A stretch of DNA of 64,000 nucleotides from Prorocentrum cordatum. Its lineage: Eukaryota > Sar > Dinophyceae > Prorocentrales > Prorocentraceae. Below the pieces are notes generated by a model. The model made no database searches. It was not told where the DNA came from and saw only the letters and a list, made by a program, of their open reading frames with translations. Made by a program: the position numbers and the translations under genes. Shown here piece after piece: positions 32,418 through 43,442 of this stretch; position 1 is the stretch's first letter, and each line of letters begins with the position of its first letter. The stretch covers positions 287,001 through 351,000 of the forward strand of contig CAUYUJ010007413.1 of the NCBI GenBank assembly GCA_963575745.1, written 5' to 3'.

Positions 32418-33004
32418 TCAGAAAGGGAAAACACACAGACACTATTAATAGTCGATTTCCCAGAAAATATGGGAACATATTGGAGGGGGGGGAACAGAAA
32501 ATATGGGAAATGATGGGGGATCCTGTTATTTGTGTCTATGTGTTCGCATGTCCCAGATATTGGAAGTGGGGGGAGACAGAAACCCCATGTATATCTATAT
32601 CTATATATATATATATGAAAATATGGGGGATCCTGTTATTTGTGTCTGTTGATTTGTGTGTCCCAGGGCCCCATTCAGTCTTGAGCTCGCTCGGCCTCCC
32701 TGCCGCCAGCAGTCTGGTTGGCTGGCGCCCTCCGTGGGCTGTTGGAATCGCTCCGGCGGGGGCAGCGACCAGGGAGCCGCGGGGTAGGGAGGCCTCTCGC
32801 GGCCTGGCCCGCTCGGCCTCTCCGCTCCCGGCCCCCCCCCCCCCCCAGAGGACATCGGGAGGGGCAAGAACACACAGACACAGTGAGTCGTCGATCCCCA
32901 GGAAAAGATGGGAAACTAGGGGACGTGGGGGGGAGGACGAGAGCCCCGAAGATCTGGGAAGATTTTTTTTGTTTTTATCAGTGTGTAGTTACTCGTGTGT
33001 CCCA
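32418..33004. repeat. dispersed repeat copies b-d, ACACAGACAC / GTCCCAGG ends
   Basis: Segments 32418-32558, 32580-32670 and 32858-33004 begin or end with AACACACAGACACA and TGTGTCCCAG. They include GTCGATCCCCAGGAAA or GTCGATTTCCCAGAAA and GGGGGATCCTGTTATTTGTG. Related to 23222-23371. The ends look inversely related, so this may be another TIR element. Confidence 0.6.
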
Positions 33005-33663
33005 GGGCCCCTGCAAAGGAGGCACCTCGAGTGGGTTTGGGGGAGGCCCCCTCCCCAAGCGGCCTCCCGCTCCGAGGAGCCGGCCAGGAAGCGGGGGTCC
33101 CCACGCCTCGTGAGGTGGCTCCCGCGGCCCGCGCGCGGCTGCTGAGAGGGGGAGCTCCGAAAGGGCTGCTCCACGGAGTCCCCCGGCGAGCCCGTGCGAG
33201 GCATGCCGCGGTCTGCCTGCGTGGTCGGCGGCGGCTGCCGGATCCGCTCCCCTCCCGAGCCCCTGCCAGCTGCACCCCGCCCCGCCGGGCCAGCCTCGGG
33301 AGGCTCGGGCCAACCGAGGCCCGGAGCCAAGAAGCGCGTCGGGCGGAGAAGCAAAACGCCTGCCTTCCATATCTCACCAGCCTCGAACTTATCCCTATCC
33401 CTCAGATGGACACGCCCAAAGGCGATGAGAATCTCAGGGATGCGCCCACAAAACCTTCGGGAATCCCTGAGATTGGCATCGTGATGAGGCGATGCCCAGC
33501 ATAGGGATAGGGATATGCTCCAGGCTGGTGAATACCCGCCGGGACCCCGCACCACCGCCGCCCCACCCCCACCCCCACCCACAAGCCCCAGCCCACGCTC
33601 ATCCGCCTGGCGGCAGGCCGGAAGGAGCCGAAATAGTTAGGCCGGGCGGAGGAGAGGCGGAAG
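33005..33663. other. unassigned
   Basis: GC-rich. A weak inverted pair at about 33365-33530 (CCAGCCT...CTTATCCCTATCCCT versus AGGGATAGGGATA...AGGCTGG) may be a further foldback. Confidence 0.45.
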
Positions 33664-33854
33664 TGACGAACCAACAACACACACCCATACCCATAGAGGG
33701 GTCGGAGAGGGCTATGGGTGCGTGTTGTCGGATGGGGGTCCCTGCTCGAGCGGGAGCGTTCCCCAGGGTCCGACAACCCGCACCCATACCCATAGCGAGT
33801 CCTCCTCCCAACGACCCCCCTATGGGTATGGGTGTGTTTTGTGCTTGTTCGTCA
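33664..33854. mobile_element. CCCATACCCATAG foldback element, copy B
   Basis: Full-length relative of 30121-30309, with TGACGAACCAACAACACACA at the left and GTTCGTCA at the right. No clear target duplication. Confidence 0.85.
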
Positions 33855-34039
33855 AGAAGCGGGTGTTGGGATGGAGGGAGGCGCAAGAGTCGCCTCGCCT
33901 CACTTCACCGTGCTGGCTGGCATCACCGACGCCGTCCATCCCCCGCCAGAGAACCTCGGGCAGGTCGGGCAATCGCCAGAGGGAAACACAAGCCAGTCTA
34001 TCGAGCACGAGCCCTGCCGACAGCGTTCAGCTTTCAGGA

Positions 34040-34215
34040 GAAAGAGGATCGAGGAGGACAAGGAGGAGGAAGAGGAGGAGGATCGAGGGTGGGGAAGGAT
34101 CGAGGAGCATGAGGAGCATCGAGGATCGAGGAGGGCCGAGGCGGAGGAGAATCGAGGGTGGAGGAGGGCCGAGGAAGAGGAAGATCGAGGATGGAGGGTC
34201 GAGGGCCGATGATCG
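34040..34215. repeat. GGA / GGATCGAG repeat
   Basis: GAGGAGGA interleaved with GGATCGAGG and GGGCCGAGG units. Confidence 0.85.
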
Positions 34216-35584
34216 AGGCCCCATCGACGACCACGTCCGCGACGGCGACGACGACGACAGCCCGAGCTGCCCTGCGGCCGGGGCGCGGCGGACCCACGGG
34301 AAGCGCATCGATGTGGCGCCCCTGGTGCATCACCACCACAGCGTCGTGACCTCCCCCGCCAGCAACCACACTAAGCCACAGCACAGGTGGCCTTGTCAGG
34401 GGCAACGGTAAGGGGGGGAATGGGGCCTCGATGTTTTCGTAGGTTCCTGGAGATTTTCCTGCCTCGGGGAGCTCACCAGCAGCTGCGCCTCGCCGAGGGC
34501 ATCCTGGGGGTGCCTAGATCGTTCCGAACGGCGTTGCGAGATTTGAGTTACGACGCGAAAAGGGGTCGACGGGGATATGGGGCAAAGTACGGGGGAGATT
34601 AGGCGAAGGGGGAACGCAGCGACGCCCAATCGCCCATGCATCGTCGATAGGGGCCCGATAGCTCCAACTTGCCCAGGAAAGTGCGCATTCGCTGTCGGGG
34701 GCCTATCGCCGATCTATCGGCGATGTATCGCCTATTCCAGGTCGATTCTTCTCCCCCATTGCCAGTCCTCCCCTATCGTTGCCCCTCACCTCGTTCCCCG
34801 TCGCCGTCGTCCTCCCCCTCGTCGCCTCGTCCCTGCTCGGCGCGATCGAGGTGGGTACGCAAAGGATCGGTGCGAAGACTGGCAGCATGCCCTGTCCATT
34901 TTGAACAGGGGTTGTTGTCGGCGTTGCCGCGGACGTTGCCCATTTGAGACAGAAGGCCGCCTGCCCAACAGCGGCCGCTATCGGCTTTAGACAGCATTTG
35001 TTGTTCGGCATCGTACATATCACATATCGTTCCGTACGCGTCTCGGGCGTCCAAATCGGTACCCGTCGACGTCGTCGTCCTTCCCCTGATCCCTGAGATC
35101 CTGTCCTCGCACCTTTTTGCCGCAGCGAGCGGCTCTGCCCTGCGTCGGGCTCTCACAGATCGGTCCGGCTCTGCGGAAAGAAAGATGGGGTCAAGCCAGA
35201 CGGGGCCAGGACGAGTGTAAATACGTTCCAGAGCGTTCCAGGGCGCTCTCAGAGCGTTCCGGAACGCTCTGAGAAGGCCGCGGCGCCCGAAACATCCTCC
35301 AAAGCCGCCAGATCTCAGAGATTCTCGATGTTTGTTCACCCGATTGTCTCCTCGTCTTGGCTTTCTCTTAGGGGCCTAGGGCTCTGTCGAATTGTGTGAA
35401 GATCGGCGTCACCCCAACATACTTCTACTAAATGTGCGTCGCCCCCTGGGGGGCGATGCGCGCACCGAGAAATCTTAGTATATGCGTGGTGGCGGGCGCT
35501 TTCTGGTCACACCGCTCGGGAAACGATTTACTACAAGACGGGAGCATAAATACATATATGTCGGCGGTGCGCCGTGGCACGAAC
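34216..35584. other. unassigned
   Basis: Short inverted bits (TCGCCGATCTATCGGCGA near 34708) and an AGAGCGTTCC repeat near 35228-35270. No gene supported. Confidence 0.45.
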
Positions 35585-36285
35585 CCCCCCCCAGCACTAC
35601 CGGGGAGGTTCGTGCACTACCGGGGGGTTTCGTGCAGCCCGCACCGGGGGCCGCCAGCGGCTTAGAACACCCCCTTTACCGGGGGGGTTCGTGTAGGCCG
35701 CATTGTGTCCTCCCCTGTCGCTTTACCGGGGGGGGTCGTGCAGGCCGCACTGCGTCTACCTGGGTTCCCCCCCCCCCCTGAGGGAGTGGGGGGGGTGGGA
35801 GTGGGGGGTGGGTTGGGGTGGGGGGCAGGGGGGCGGTTGGGAAGGGTGGTTCCCTGTCGAAGTGTGGCGTGTGCTCGCCTTGTGTTCTCTATTCGCGTCT
35901 GCTCGCCTTTGTTCCGCCGCAGCCTCTCGTATTGTGGCTCGTGGCCACAATACGAGAGGCTGCGGCGCAACTCCCGAGAGCCGCTGTGGGGGGTTGACGG
36001 CACGGCCGCGTAGAGAAGAACAGTGCCGCCGTGTTCCGGCACGGCCCTGGGATGCAATGCTGCCGCCGTGTTCCGGCCCGTCCTGGTAAGACTCGCGCGT
36101 CGGGGCTGGGGTTCGCGCGTGCCGGGAGCGCGCCGCTTACGGAGGGGTTGCGTCCTTACCGGGGGGGTTCGTGCAGCCTACCAGAGGGGGTCGTGTTTAC
36201 CGGGGGGGTTCGTGCAGGCTCGCACCGGGAATGGCGCCAGTTCGAACCCCCCCAGGAGAGATTACCGGGGGGGGGGGTCGCTCCG
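35585..36285. repeat. dispersed TTACCGGGGGGGTTCGTGCAG motif
   Basis: About nine copies of ACCGGGGGGGTTCGTGCAG or close variants at irregular spacing across 700 bases, with G-runs at 35765-35835. Confidence 0.8.
35915..35967. repeat. perfect 24-bp hairpin, 5-base loop
   Basis: Arms 35915-35938 (CGCCGCAGCCTCTCGTATTG + TGGC) and 35944-35967 are exact reverse complements around TCGTG. Confidence 0.95.
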
Positions 36286-36520
36286 CACCGGGCACCGCCG
36301 ACATATATGTATGTATACACACACACGCTACAACATGGGTGTACAACATGTTCGGGTCGGACACGCGCCTCAAAGGAAGACATATAGTAATAGTGAGTCC
36401 CTGTGCGTCCCATGAAGATGTTGCAAATTGTCTTGACGTCGCTGATATCAGGGTTCCTCTCGGCTCGGGCGTCGGGGCGGGGGGCTCAAGGCCAACGCCA
36501 GGGAGAGGGGCCAGCTAAGG

Positions 36521-36681
36521 TTAAGTCGGGCCTGTCTCTCTACAGGAGGATATTCCAAAAATAGTCAAACAAATAGTCTGGGGCGGATTTTTATGATTCT
36601 TGCTGGCCACGTGAACATGTTTTAAAACTATTATGTATCTTCCGTCCAAGATCCGCCGATAGGGGGACACGCCCGACCTAA
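36521..36681 (+). mobile_element. MITE-like element, copy 5 (161 bp)
   Basis: It starts TTAAGTCGGGCCTGTCTC, includes AAAATAGTCAAACAAATAGT and TTCCGTCCAAGATCCGCC, and ends GACACGCCCGACCTAA. It is flanked by AGCTAAGG (36513-36520) and AGCCAAGG (36682-36689), 7 of 8 identical. Confidence 0.85.
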
Positions 36682-37155
36682 AGCCAAGGGGGGGGCCGGC
36701 TAAATTTAAAGTTCTTTGGCGCCCAGTCGTCACGCGTCGCCGATTGGGGCCAAACCAGAAGCGAACGCGCTCAAAATTTTGAGCCTCATCCTGTTCTTCC
36801 TCCCCGCCTTCTCCTATGCCTCACTCGAATATGGGTGGGGGTCCGCTGCCGTCTAACTCACAGCGGGCCCGCAAACCTGTTTAGTGTTGAGAGGGAAAAG
36901 ACTGCCGCCCTGAGATGTGTCATGTTGCCACTGCCGCTATGTATCTTTTGCCGTTTTACCGTGTCACCCTCCACACGAGTTAGGCACCAAAGCTGGGAGC
37001 GATCCCAGCTCGCGATCCACGGCGCTGCGCATAGTGCGATGTGGGCCCGGATTTGCAGCCCACCCAACCCAACTTGTTCATCGGTACCACCTAACGTCCC
37101 GCGAACAGCCTGTGATTACGGCTGTTTTGCAAACCGTTCACCCTTGACATTTGCA
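36682..37155. other. unassigned
   Basis: No supported gene. A pyrimidine-poor TTTGCAG acceptor-like site ends it at 37151-37156. Confidence 0.4.
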
Positions 37156-37156
37156 G

Positions 37157-37536
37157 GCGACGATGACGACAAACGCCGTATGCTGTATGAGACGCGTGAA
37201 AGTCCAGCTGCGTCAGGCAACAGCACTAGCAAGCGTTACCGCGATGTGACGCAATTCGCCCTCGGGGACACCACGACGTTCCGCGACCCATCGCACCCCA
37301 CAGGCACTGGCTGCAGCTTCGCGTCGGGCATGATTGCGAGGTTTCTCCTTGGGTCAGTGATGTGCCTCGTGATGTGTTCGACAGTGCTGACTGTGTTTGC
37401 GAGTGCGCCGCGCCACCCGAGTCGACCCCTGAACGCTAATATACCTATCTCACCACCCATGGCGCCCGTCAGGGGCGTCAGCACTACTACGGCTGCGACC
37501 TGTTTCAAGTGGGTGTTCGTCCCAGCGCAAGCCTGA
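37157..37536 (+). CDS. possible exon with one membrane segment
   Basis: After TTTGCAG the frame reads GDDDDKRRMLYETRESPAAS, then RYRDVTQFALGDTTTF, a hydrophobic stretch ARFLLGSVMCLVMCSTVLTV and a TGA at 37534. Composition is plausible but there is no recognised domain and both strands are open here. Tentative. Confidence 0.25.
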
Positions 37537-37971
37537 ATCCCAAGACGCTTCCGCAAGTCACATCGTGGTGAAATCGTATCGGGGAAAAACTCCATCGTGG
37601 CGCTCGGGCGCAGCAGGCCATTCATCACCAGCGGATGTCTCCGATGCATTTTCTCGTCCGACTATGGGCTGCAGTCAGCCAGACACGCACCCACCGAGCG
37701 CTGCACACACTACGTTTTGGAGGGTGAAACTGGGGGTCGGGCGCAGGGTCCCGGCAATGGTGTCTCTTCCGGCCATGCATGGGCGATACATCCTCGATTG
37801 ATATGTTCGGCGGGGAAACCAAGTGAAGGTCCCCGCCTGCACCCATGCGCGAGACTTGAAGGTGAACGAAGCAAGGGGGCGGGGGGTTCTGGAAAGGCGA
37901 CGAAGGCAACGCGCGCTGAGGGCTCAACAAGAGAAGGTTTGAATCTGGAGGGATCTGGAGGGCCATGGCAA
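37537..37971. other. unassigned
   Basis: Nothing recognised. Confidence 0.4.
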
Positions 37972-38158
37972 AATGTGAATTCACATTGTGGGGGACATGA
38001 ATTCACAGTTTGGAACATGGAGAATGTGAATTCACATTTTGGGATGTTGCACAGGAGTATGCATGAAAGGGGTCATAATGTGAATACACATGTGGGGAAA
38101 AAGGGACATGTGAATTCACATTTCGGAGAAAACAAGGAACATGTAAATTCACATTGTG
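37972..38158. repeat. array of AATGTGAATTCACATT palindromes
   Basis: Six copies or near copies at about 37972, 37996, 38023, 38077, 38107 and 38140. Two are perfect 16-bp palindromes. Spacers are unrelated and of 24-54 bp period, unlike a simple satellite. Confidence 0.9.
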
Positions 38159-41100
38159 GGAGAATCGCGGGCCTTTCAAAATCTGTCTCGGGGGACGACA
38201 AGTCATAATTTGGGAACTCACGCGATCATCAATCGCACAATCAAGACACACTTGCACTCCACTTTTCCGCCCTAAGCGTTAAATACCAGAACGCCCGCGC
38301 GCGCGAAAGACAATAGATGGGCGACTGGCCGTCCGCGACCGCCAACATTGAACGCCAACCGTGCCCGGCCACATACATGAGCGGTACATTGAGCATGCAT
38401 GGGCCATTCAGCCCCCATTGAAGACCCCCCGTTGCAGACCCCCTCTTCCGCCCTCCAAGCGTCCAGACGCATCCAGCACATCGGCTGCGCCGCGATCATC
38501 GATCCATGTGGTTTTTCGCCCCGTCCGCCTCTTCGACAATTTTGGCAAATTCGTGCCGCCATACTTCGTCTTCTTCGGGTTCCGTTTCGACTCGGGTTTC
38601 GACGGGGGTTCCGCTGCCACCTGCGCCGGCGCACTTCCAGGGTGAAGCGCCCAGGCAGGTCGCCTGCGCCTATTTTGTTTTCGCGCCGCGTTGTGCTTGG
38701 ACGCCTTGTCGCACGCCGCCCCCGCCCCCAGGGAACAGGGAAGTGGCCCAGTCGGCGCGCCACCAATCGCGCGCCCCTGGCCGCGCCCACTTGTCAGCCT
38801 CACCACTGGCAGGCCGCCCGTCCAATCGCTCAATGGGCCATTGATGTCGAGCGCGATTGACCGGCAATCGGGGCATAGCTTCGCCATTCATTCGACAGCA
38901 AGACTTGGTGCCTTGCGCTCTAGTGCACGCGGTGCGCCCTGGCATCCGGGCGCGCTTCGCACGGGGCGCGCAGCTTCCAGCGCGCTGACGGTCTTGATGT
39001 GCTTTAGGCCGCAAGGTCATTCTTACGACTTGAGGCAGCGCGTGGTCTTTGCGTCACTGCACCTATGAAGAGAGAGGCGTGCGTGTTGATATATTCAATG
39101 GCAACTGTCCGATCATTCGGGATCTGTTGGGAGGGGGGGCGCCTGCGAATTGCCGGCGCGCGGCAGTGCATGCCTCGCGGTTCTCGCTACCTACGTGCAG
39201 CCATGTGCTTCCCAGCGCGCCCGGGGCATTGCCCGCGCCCATAGATTCAACTGCGCGCGCGCGGCGCGCGATGCCTTGGCGCTCATAAGCGGCGCGCCGC
39301 GCGCGCTATCGGCGCCCGGCGGCGCCGGCGCCCGCGACGCGCAGCGCCCGCGCGCACTTGCGTGTCTTGCAGCGGGCGCTGGACATCAGCGCCCTCAGCT
39401 GCGCGCCGGAGCATGTGCAAAGGAAGAATGATGCCGCGCCTGTGCCCAACAGCGCACTGCGTTACGAGCGCTGGGGCGCCGTTGCGCCCGACAGCGCGCC
39501 TGCGCGCGCGCGCTCTGGTGCACCGAGCACATCTGCGTCTACCCAAGTATGTGAACCACCTCTCAGAATGCCTGCTGGCACCGATGTTGGTCCCCCGCAC
39601 CGCACTCAGGCTGCGATTGGATATGTCGCGCAGGATGAAGCTCACGGCGAAACCGCATGCGGGCCGAGTCAGCCGGCATGCGATTTCACCCCGCGTGCCA
39701 CCTGTGTGCACATTCACCAGATTGCAAGTTGTTCAATCGACTTGCACAGCCACATCGCCGCCGCAGTGAACTGGAACAGTCAAGGCACGTGCCAGCCGAT
39801 GCGGGTCGTGCTACCTCGCTGCGCGCCACCCTCTAGATGTGCATTCGCCTGTCGGCGCGATCTACCTCCAGCATGCAACCTCCTGCGGGTCTGCCGCTTG
39901 ACTTGCCCGGCGCGCAGTCACCTGCTGGGCCGCCGTCCAGCGACGGAGCGCCTCCATCGTGGTCTCGCTGTCCGTTTCAATGGCTGGGCGCCCCCCCGCC
40001 ATGAGCGCGCCCTGTCGGCCCGAACCGATCGCTGTCTGCACCTGCGTGCGAGTCGGCGCCTGACGATCCAAGGCTTAGAGCTCCACAGAGTTACCCGCCT
40101 CCTCTCCGACGGCCGCGCCGTCCATTTTGCGGCACCCGAAGTCCGTCCAGAGCCGATTGCAAGCTCGCCCTGTGGATTTCACGCAGCGGTCCGCCACTGA
40201 AGGGCGCGATTCTGATCTTCGCCGACAGACGCAACGCACGCATTAAGTCTTCGGGAAGATCACAAGAAGTCTTATGTCACGTCCAACTTCTGTCTGAGCT
40301 GACATGGCGTTCGTTTTTCCGACTATCCCGGTCGCTTCGTCCCCGACCGACGCGTTCGTCTCCGCGTTCGTGCCCGTTGTTTCTTTGCTACATGTTCCCA
40401 TAGTTTTTTGGTTCTCTCTTTTTGCCATCTTTGTTCGCGTGCAGTTCATCGCGTTCTACCAGGCCTTCTTCGCCGCCCATTTCGTCCGCGGCCCTGGGGG
40501 CGCGGCCACTCTGCTGCGCCCCGCGTCAGCGGGCGCGCGCGCAGGGGTGGGCCGCGCCCCGGGCCGCAGAGCCCTTCGACAGGGCGCGCGGGCTGGGGCG
40601 CGTCTCTGCCCGGCCAAGACGCGCGCGCGCTGGCTTTCCCGCGCCTGCCTGCGGTTGCGCGCCGCGCGCGACGCGATTGCCGCCCAAGGGCTCGCCGCTC
40701 ACCAGTCTCCGCCCCCGCCGCGCCACGGGCCACGGAGCGCCGGCCGCTGCTGGATCGGCTAGAGGGCGAGGCGGGCGCGGGGAGTCCGAGGCCGCAAGAG
40801 GCACGACAAACTCGAGGCGAGGAGGTTGGCGCCAGGCAGAGGGCTTGGAGAACAGTTAGGAGGAGGAGGAGGAGGAGGAGGAGGAGGAGGAGGAGGACGT
40901 GCGAAAGCAACTACAACGCGAAGAGAGAACGCGGCAGTGCCACCGCGTGGTCTCCGGATCCGCCCAATTCTGCCTCTGGTCAAACATCCCTCGTGCGCGC
41001 TCCTCAACCACTTTCGCCATCATGATGCCTCCCACGGACGCGGCAGCCGGCCAGGCGCCCATTTTTGTTGGACGCCATTTGCTGCAACCGGCGCCCGCCG

Positions 41101-41310
41101 TCAGCCGAAGCCTTCACGTGTAGACGCCATGCTCGAAAGGCGTCGAGTCGCAGAACGCCGCTGCCTCGACCTCCCGTCAAGGGCAGCGCGCTGGCCGGCA
41201 TGGTAGACAACCACCACAGTCCGCAGTTGTCAGTGCGACCCCAGCGGTGCTTAACGCGCTCGCCATTGCGCGCGGCGGATGAGGTCGCGGCCTGGCCACC
41301 AGCCAAAAGT
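38159..41310. other. GC-rich region, no recognised gene
   Basis: Three kilobases rich in GCGCGC. Open frames occur on both strands (for example 39358-40200) but none has convincing composition. A GGA tract lies at 40859-40896. Confidence 0.5.
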
Positions 41311-41350
41311 CGAGAGAGGAAGAAAACAGGAAACTAAACTTAGGTATCAA
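41311..41350. mobile_element. partial terminus of the 59362 TIR element
   Basis: GAGAGAGGAAGAAAACAGGA followed by AACTAAACTTAGGTATCA matches the outer end of the terminal inverted repeat at 59362 and 60097. No partner end was found nearby, so this is a remnant or solo end. Confidence 0.65.
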
Positions 41351-42305
41351 AAACGCTATGTTGGCAGCATGTTACCCTTTGCAATGGACCATCAATAGTG
41401 CACATATAAAACCACCGCAACCACTTTGGGCCAACGCGAAGCTGGCCAACTAAAGTGCGGTGACAAACTCATGCAGGCCTGGCCCGTAACCCCGTCAATC
41501 TTGACCACGCCCACTACACAGTCCCGCGACGCGGGGGGCAACGCCTTCCGCGCCACCACCCCGCAATCGACCATGCCCCGCTTTCAATAGCGATTGCACA
41601 GCGCCGCATGGCGGCTCCAAGCCGCAAGTCGATCCACCAACGTTGGTGCGTATTTCGGCCATCGTACTCGCATCACCACGGCCGCCATCACCGTCGATAT
41701 CGATTATCACGGCGGTGCGTTTATGGCCCACGCCAGTGGACCTCCATTCGTGCGCGCGCGACCAGGACCATCTGTGTCATCATCACTATCATCAGCAGTG
41801 CCTTCCTCCTGCTCTTCCTCGTTCACCCCCCTCGTCAGCTAGTAAACCAAGTAGGAACTAAACCATCTAGCATTGCGTCGCAAACGATTACAATGCATGC
41901 CGATGCCCCCGCCCTCCCCCCCCCCATCGCACATCCCCAGTGTCAGCTTTCTTGAGGCGGGGGTCGCCGCGGCATTTGTCTCGCGTTCCTCGTGCTCGGG
42001 CGCGGCGCGCCCCCCCCCCCCCGCCGGCCGCCCGAAACTCTCGTGGGCTTGGGTTTGCCGAGGATCCATTCGAGCGCCAGAAGGCGTTTGCTCTGGGCTC
42101 TTCCCTTGAAAAGTTCTCTGGGCCTTAGTTCAAGACCTTGGCGAGATGCGGGGGGGCACGGGGTAGGGGGCAGGCGCTGAAGCCAAGTTTTTCGAGCGGG
42201 GATGGTTCTACTGAGCGGCGCCCCCCCCTTTCCTCCACCCCTCCCGAAGAAAATTTGGGGGGGGCTTGCACTTGCGTTTTTGGTTGCAACAGGTCGTGAT
42301 GGCTC
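41351..42305. other. unassigned
   Basis: Nothing recognised except C-runs near 42010. Confidence 0.45.
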
Positions 42306-42327
42306 TCCGTAGCCGTTTTGGCTCACG
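42306..42327 (+). other. relict dinoflagellate spliced leader
   Basis: TCCGTAGCCGTTTTGGCTCA + CG matches the 22-base dinoflagellate spliced leader at 20 of 22 positions (A to G at base 10, A to C at base 21). It ends 39 bases before the ATG at 42367. A CCCCCTGTCTTCAG acceptor at 42351-42364 lies between, suitable for fresh trans-splicing that would remove the relict. Confidence 0.9.
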
Positions 42328-42366
42328 TTCAGAGCTTCCCCGCCGTTCGGCCCCCTGTCTTCAGAG

Positions 42367-43442
42367 ATGGGCAAACGCGGCTCCACCGAGGCTAATGTCG
42401 CCGCCAAGCGCGGCAAGATGAGCAAAGAGGTCGGCGCCCTCTTGTCGCCCAAGGCTTCGCTTGAGCATCGACAGGAGGTGAAAGAAATCAACGAGATAAT
42501 CAAGAAGGACCCCAAGAAGGCCAAGGCCTTGCTCGAGGTCTCGAAGTGCGACGTGCACGACCCTTTGACCTCGGAGTTTTTCCCCTCGGACATGGCTGGC
42601 AAGACGTGGAGGGCTGTGCCTCTGAATTTCATCAAGTACGAGTTCCTGCCAGCTGTCGGATATGACAAGAGCGCGGTGATCAACATGAGCAGGAAGGACT
42701 CGCAGGCCCCGAAGAAATTATTCCATCGTCTCACGCTCACGTTGCCTTCGCACGAGTTCGGGCCTTTGAAAAAGTCGGTGTGGTTGGCTACGTATGTGGA
42801 CCGTGCCAAGAAGATCAACGCCTTCGGAGATATCGTCATGGACGATAACAACGTTATCGACTTTCCTAAGTCTGGGCCCTTCTACCTGATGCCACCGTAC
42901 CAGGGCGACGTCCCTCTCCAGGACCACGAGTACACTCACGTGAAGGTTCTTGGCAAGACTGTGCCGATTTCTGGGGACACGAGAGTCACAGCAACCTATT
43001 CGATTGAATCGAATTGGCTTTACAACGAACCCTTTGTGTTCGACCCGAAAAAGCCGTGGAACAAGATCCCGATCAAGTCCTTCTTCGAGGAGAAGATGCC
43101 GTGTCGCATGATCCAGGAGACGTTCGGGCCCATCGTCGTCCCGCAGTTGTTGGCGTGAGGCCGACGCGACGATCGAGGCGACGGCGAGCGCCTTGGCGGC
43201 CATCATGGCGGAGGGCAGCATCGCGGCCGACGACATCACTGAGGTTCCCGACACCCCCGTCAAGGCCAGTGTTGCGTCAAGTGCGATTTCGGATGCATCA
43301 CCGACGGGCGGCGCAGCAAGCTCCATTGGTGGGCCTGCCTGGCGTGAAGCCGCCATCCGAGCTCCCCGAGAAGAAGCGCAGGGCCAAGCTGGCGTTGGCG
43401 AACCAGCTGGACCAGACGGTCGGACCGCCGACGCCTCCGTGA
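42367..43442 (+). CDS. intronless retrogene-like ORF of unknown function, frameshifted 3' end
   Basis: 263 codons from 42367 to TGA at 43156-43158. The start is basic (MGKRGSTEANVAAKRGKMSK). A compact middle has PLNFIKYEFLPAVGYDKSA, TLTLPSHEFGPLKKSVWLAT, VMDDNNVIDFPKSGPFYLMP and FVFDPKKPWNKIPIKSFFEE. After the stop, skipping one base gives EADATIEATASALAAIMAEG and DDITEVPDTPVKASV. A second +1 shift near 43335 gives PPSELPEKKRRAKLALANQL ending at 43442. The two shifts suggest 3' decay, sequencing errors or, less likely, +1 recoding. The upstream relict leader and lack of introns mark a reinserted mRNA. No domain recognised; it lacks signal peptide and membrane segments. Confidence 0.75.

Noticed and set aside
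37972-38158. CRISPR array
   Set aside because: The repeats are short palindromes with variable spacing, and the genome is eukaryotic with no cas genes.
39358-40200. 281-codon + strand ORF
   Set aside because: Very GC-rich sequence open on both strands, no motif, and amino acid use driven by GC content.
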